Of a DNA stretch of 13,299 nucleotides, positions 13,264-13,299 are shown one piece after another. A model generated the notes under the pieces. It did not search any database, was not told the origin of the DNA, and saw only the letters and a program-made list of their open reading frames with translations. Position numbers and translations under genes: made by a program. This DNA comes from Ktedonobacter sp. (GTDB lineage Bacteria; Chloroflexota; Ktedonobacteria; Ktedonobacterales; Ktedonobacteraceae). Within the stretch, counting starts at the first letter, position 1. Every line of letters starts with the position of its first letter. The stretch spans positions 1-13,299 of the forward strand of contig DMFQ01000463.1 of the NCBI GenBank assembly GCA_003450555.1, given 5' to 3'.

Positions 13264-13299
13264 ATGGGACTACTTGGAAAAGGTAAACGTGATACCAAT
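13264..13299 (+). CDS. Start of a second PD-(D/E)XK nuclease-like gene (partial, runs off the window)
   Basis: Only 12 codons are present: MGLLGKGKRDTN. Nine of these twelve residues match the opening of the preceding gene (MGLLSSGKRTTN), at the same distance from a strong ribosome site. Most matching codons differ at third positions, so this is a diverged paralogue and not a recent exact copy. It is cut by the window end. Whether the rest encodes the same nuclease fold cannot be seen. Confidence 0.7.
   Translation, partial: MGLLGKGKRDTN

Noticed and set aside
12821..13299. Group I intron around the nuclease genes
   Set aside because: No interrupted gene or recognisable intron core is visible on either side; the nuclease genes appear free-standing.

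Overview
The window carries a long catabolic operon on the + strand (32-10388). A convergent IclR-type regulator (10407-11249, minus) and a divergent PfkB-family sugar or nucleoside kinase (11333-12274, plus) follow. After them comes a more A/T-rich accessory tail (about 12275-13299). The tail holds a small excisionase/MerR-like HTH gene on the minus strand and, divergent from it, a PD-(D/E)XK nuclease gene. The first codons of a tandem paralogue of that nuclease run off the end of the window. No rRNA, tRNA, CRISPR array or complete insertion sequence is visible.

The source looks like a free-living, heterotrophic, moderately GC-rich soil-type bacterium. GGAGG-type ribosome binding sites and several GTG starts are common. 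The set of genes, and small nucleases beginning MGLLxxGKR in tandem, gives an impression of Chloroflexota (Ktedonobacteria). That is recall and inference, not something the sequence proves.

The operon order is: crotonase-fold acyl-CoA enzyme; FAD subunit (M), 2x[2Fe-2S] subunit (S) and two consecutive full-length molybdopterin subunits (L1, L2) of a xanthine-oxidase/CO-dehydrogenase-type hydroxylase; cyclase/kynurenine-formamidase-like metal hydrolase; CaiB/BaiF CoA-transferase; NCS1 nucleobase-type permease. Gaps between genes are 11-67 bp. L1 and L2 overlap by 4 bp if the first ATG of L2 is used. The set reads as a route in which the permease imports an N-heterocycle, the Mo enzyme(s) hydroxylate the ring, the hydrolase opens a cyclic amide, the transferase makes a CoA thioester and the crotonase finishes. 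The substrate cannot be named from sequence. Neither large subunit has the AYRCSFR loop of form I CO dehydrogenase, so aerobic CO oxidation of the classical kind is unlikely.

The regulator has its own extended -10 promoter, and a perfect 7-bp inverted repeat overlaps it, which is a good candidate operator. In the tail, the HTH gene has a near-consensus promoter (TTGACA-N17-TATAGT). The divergent intergenic region carries short direct and inverted repeats. The tail looks like a separate small module next to the catabolic cluster.
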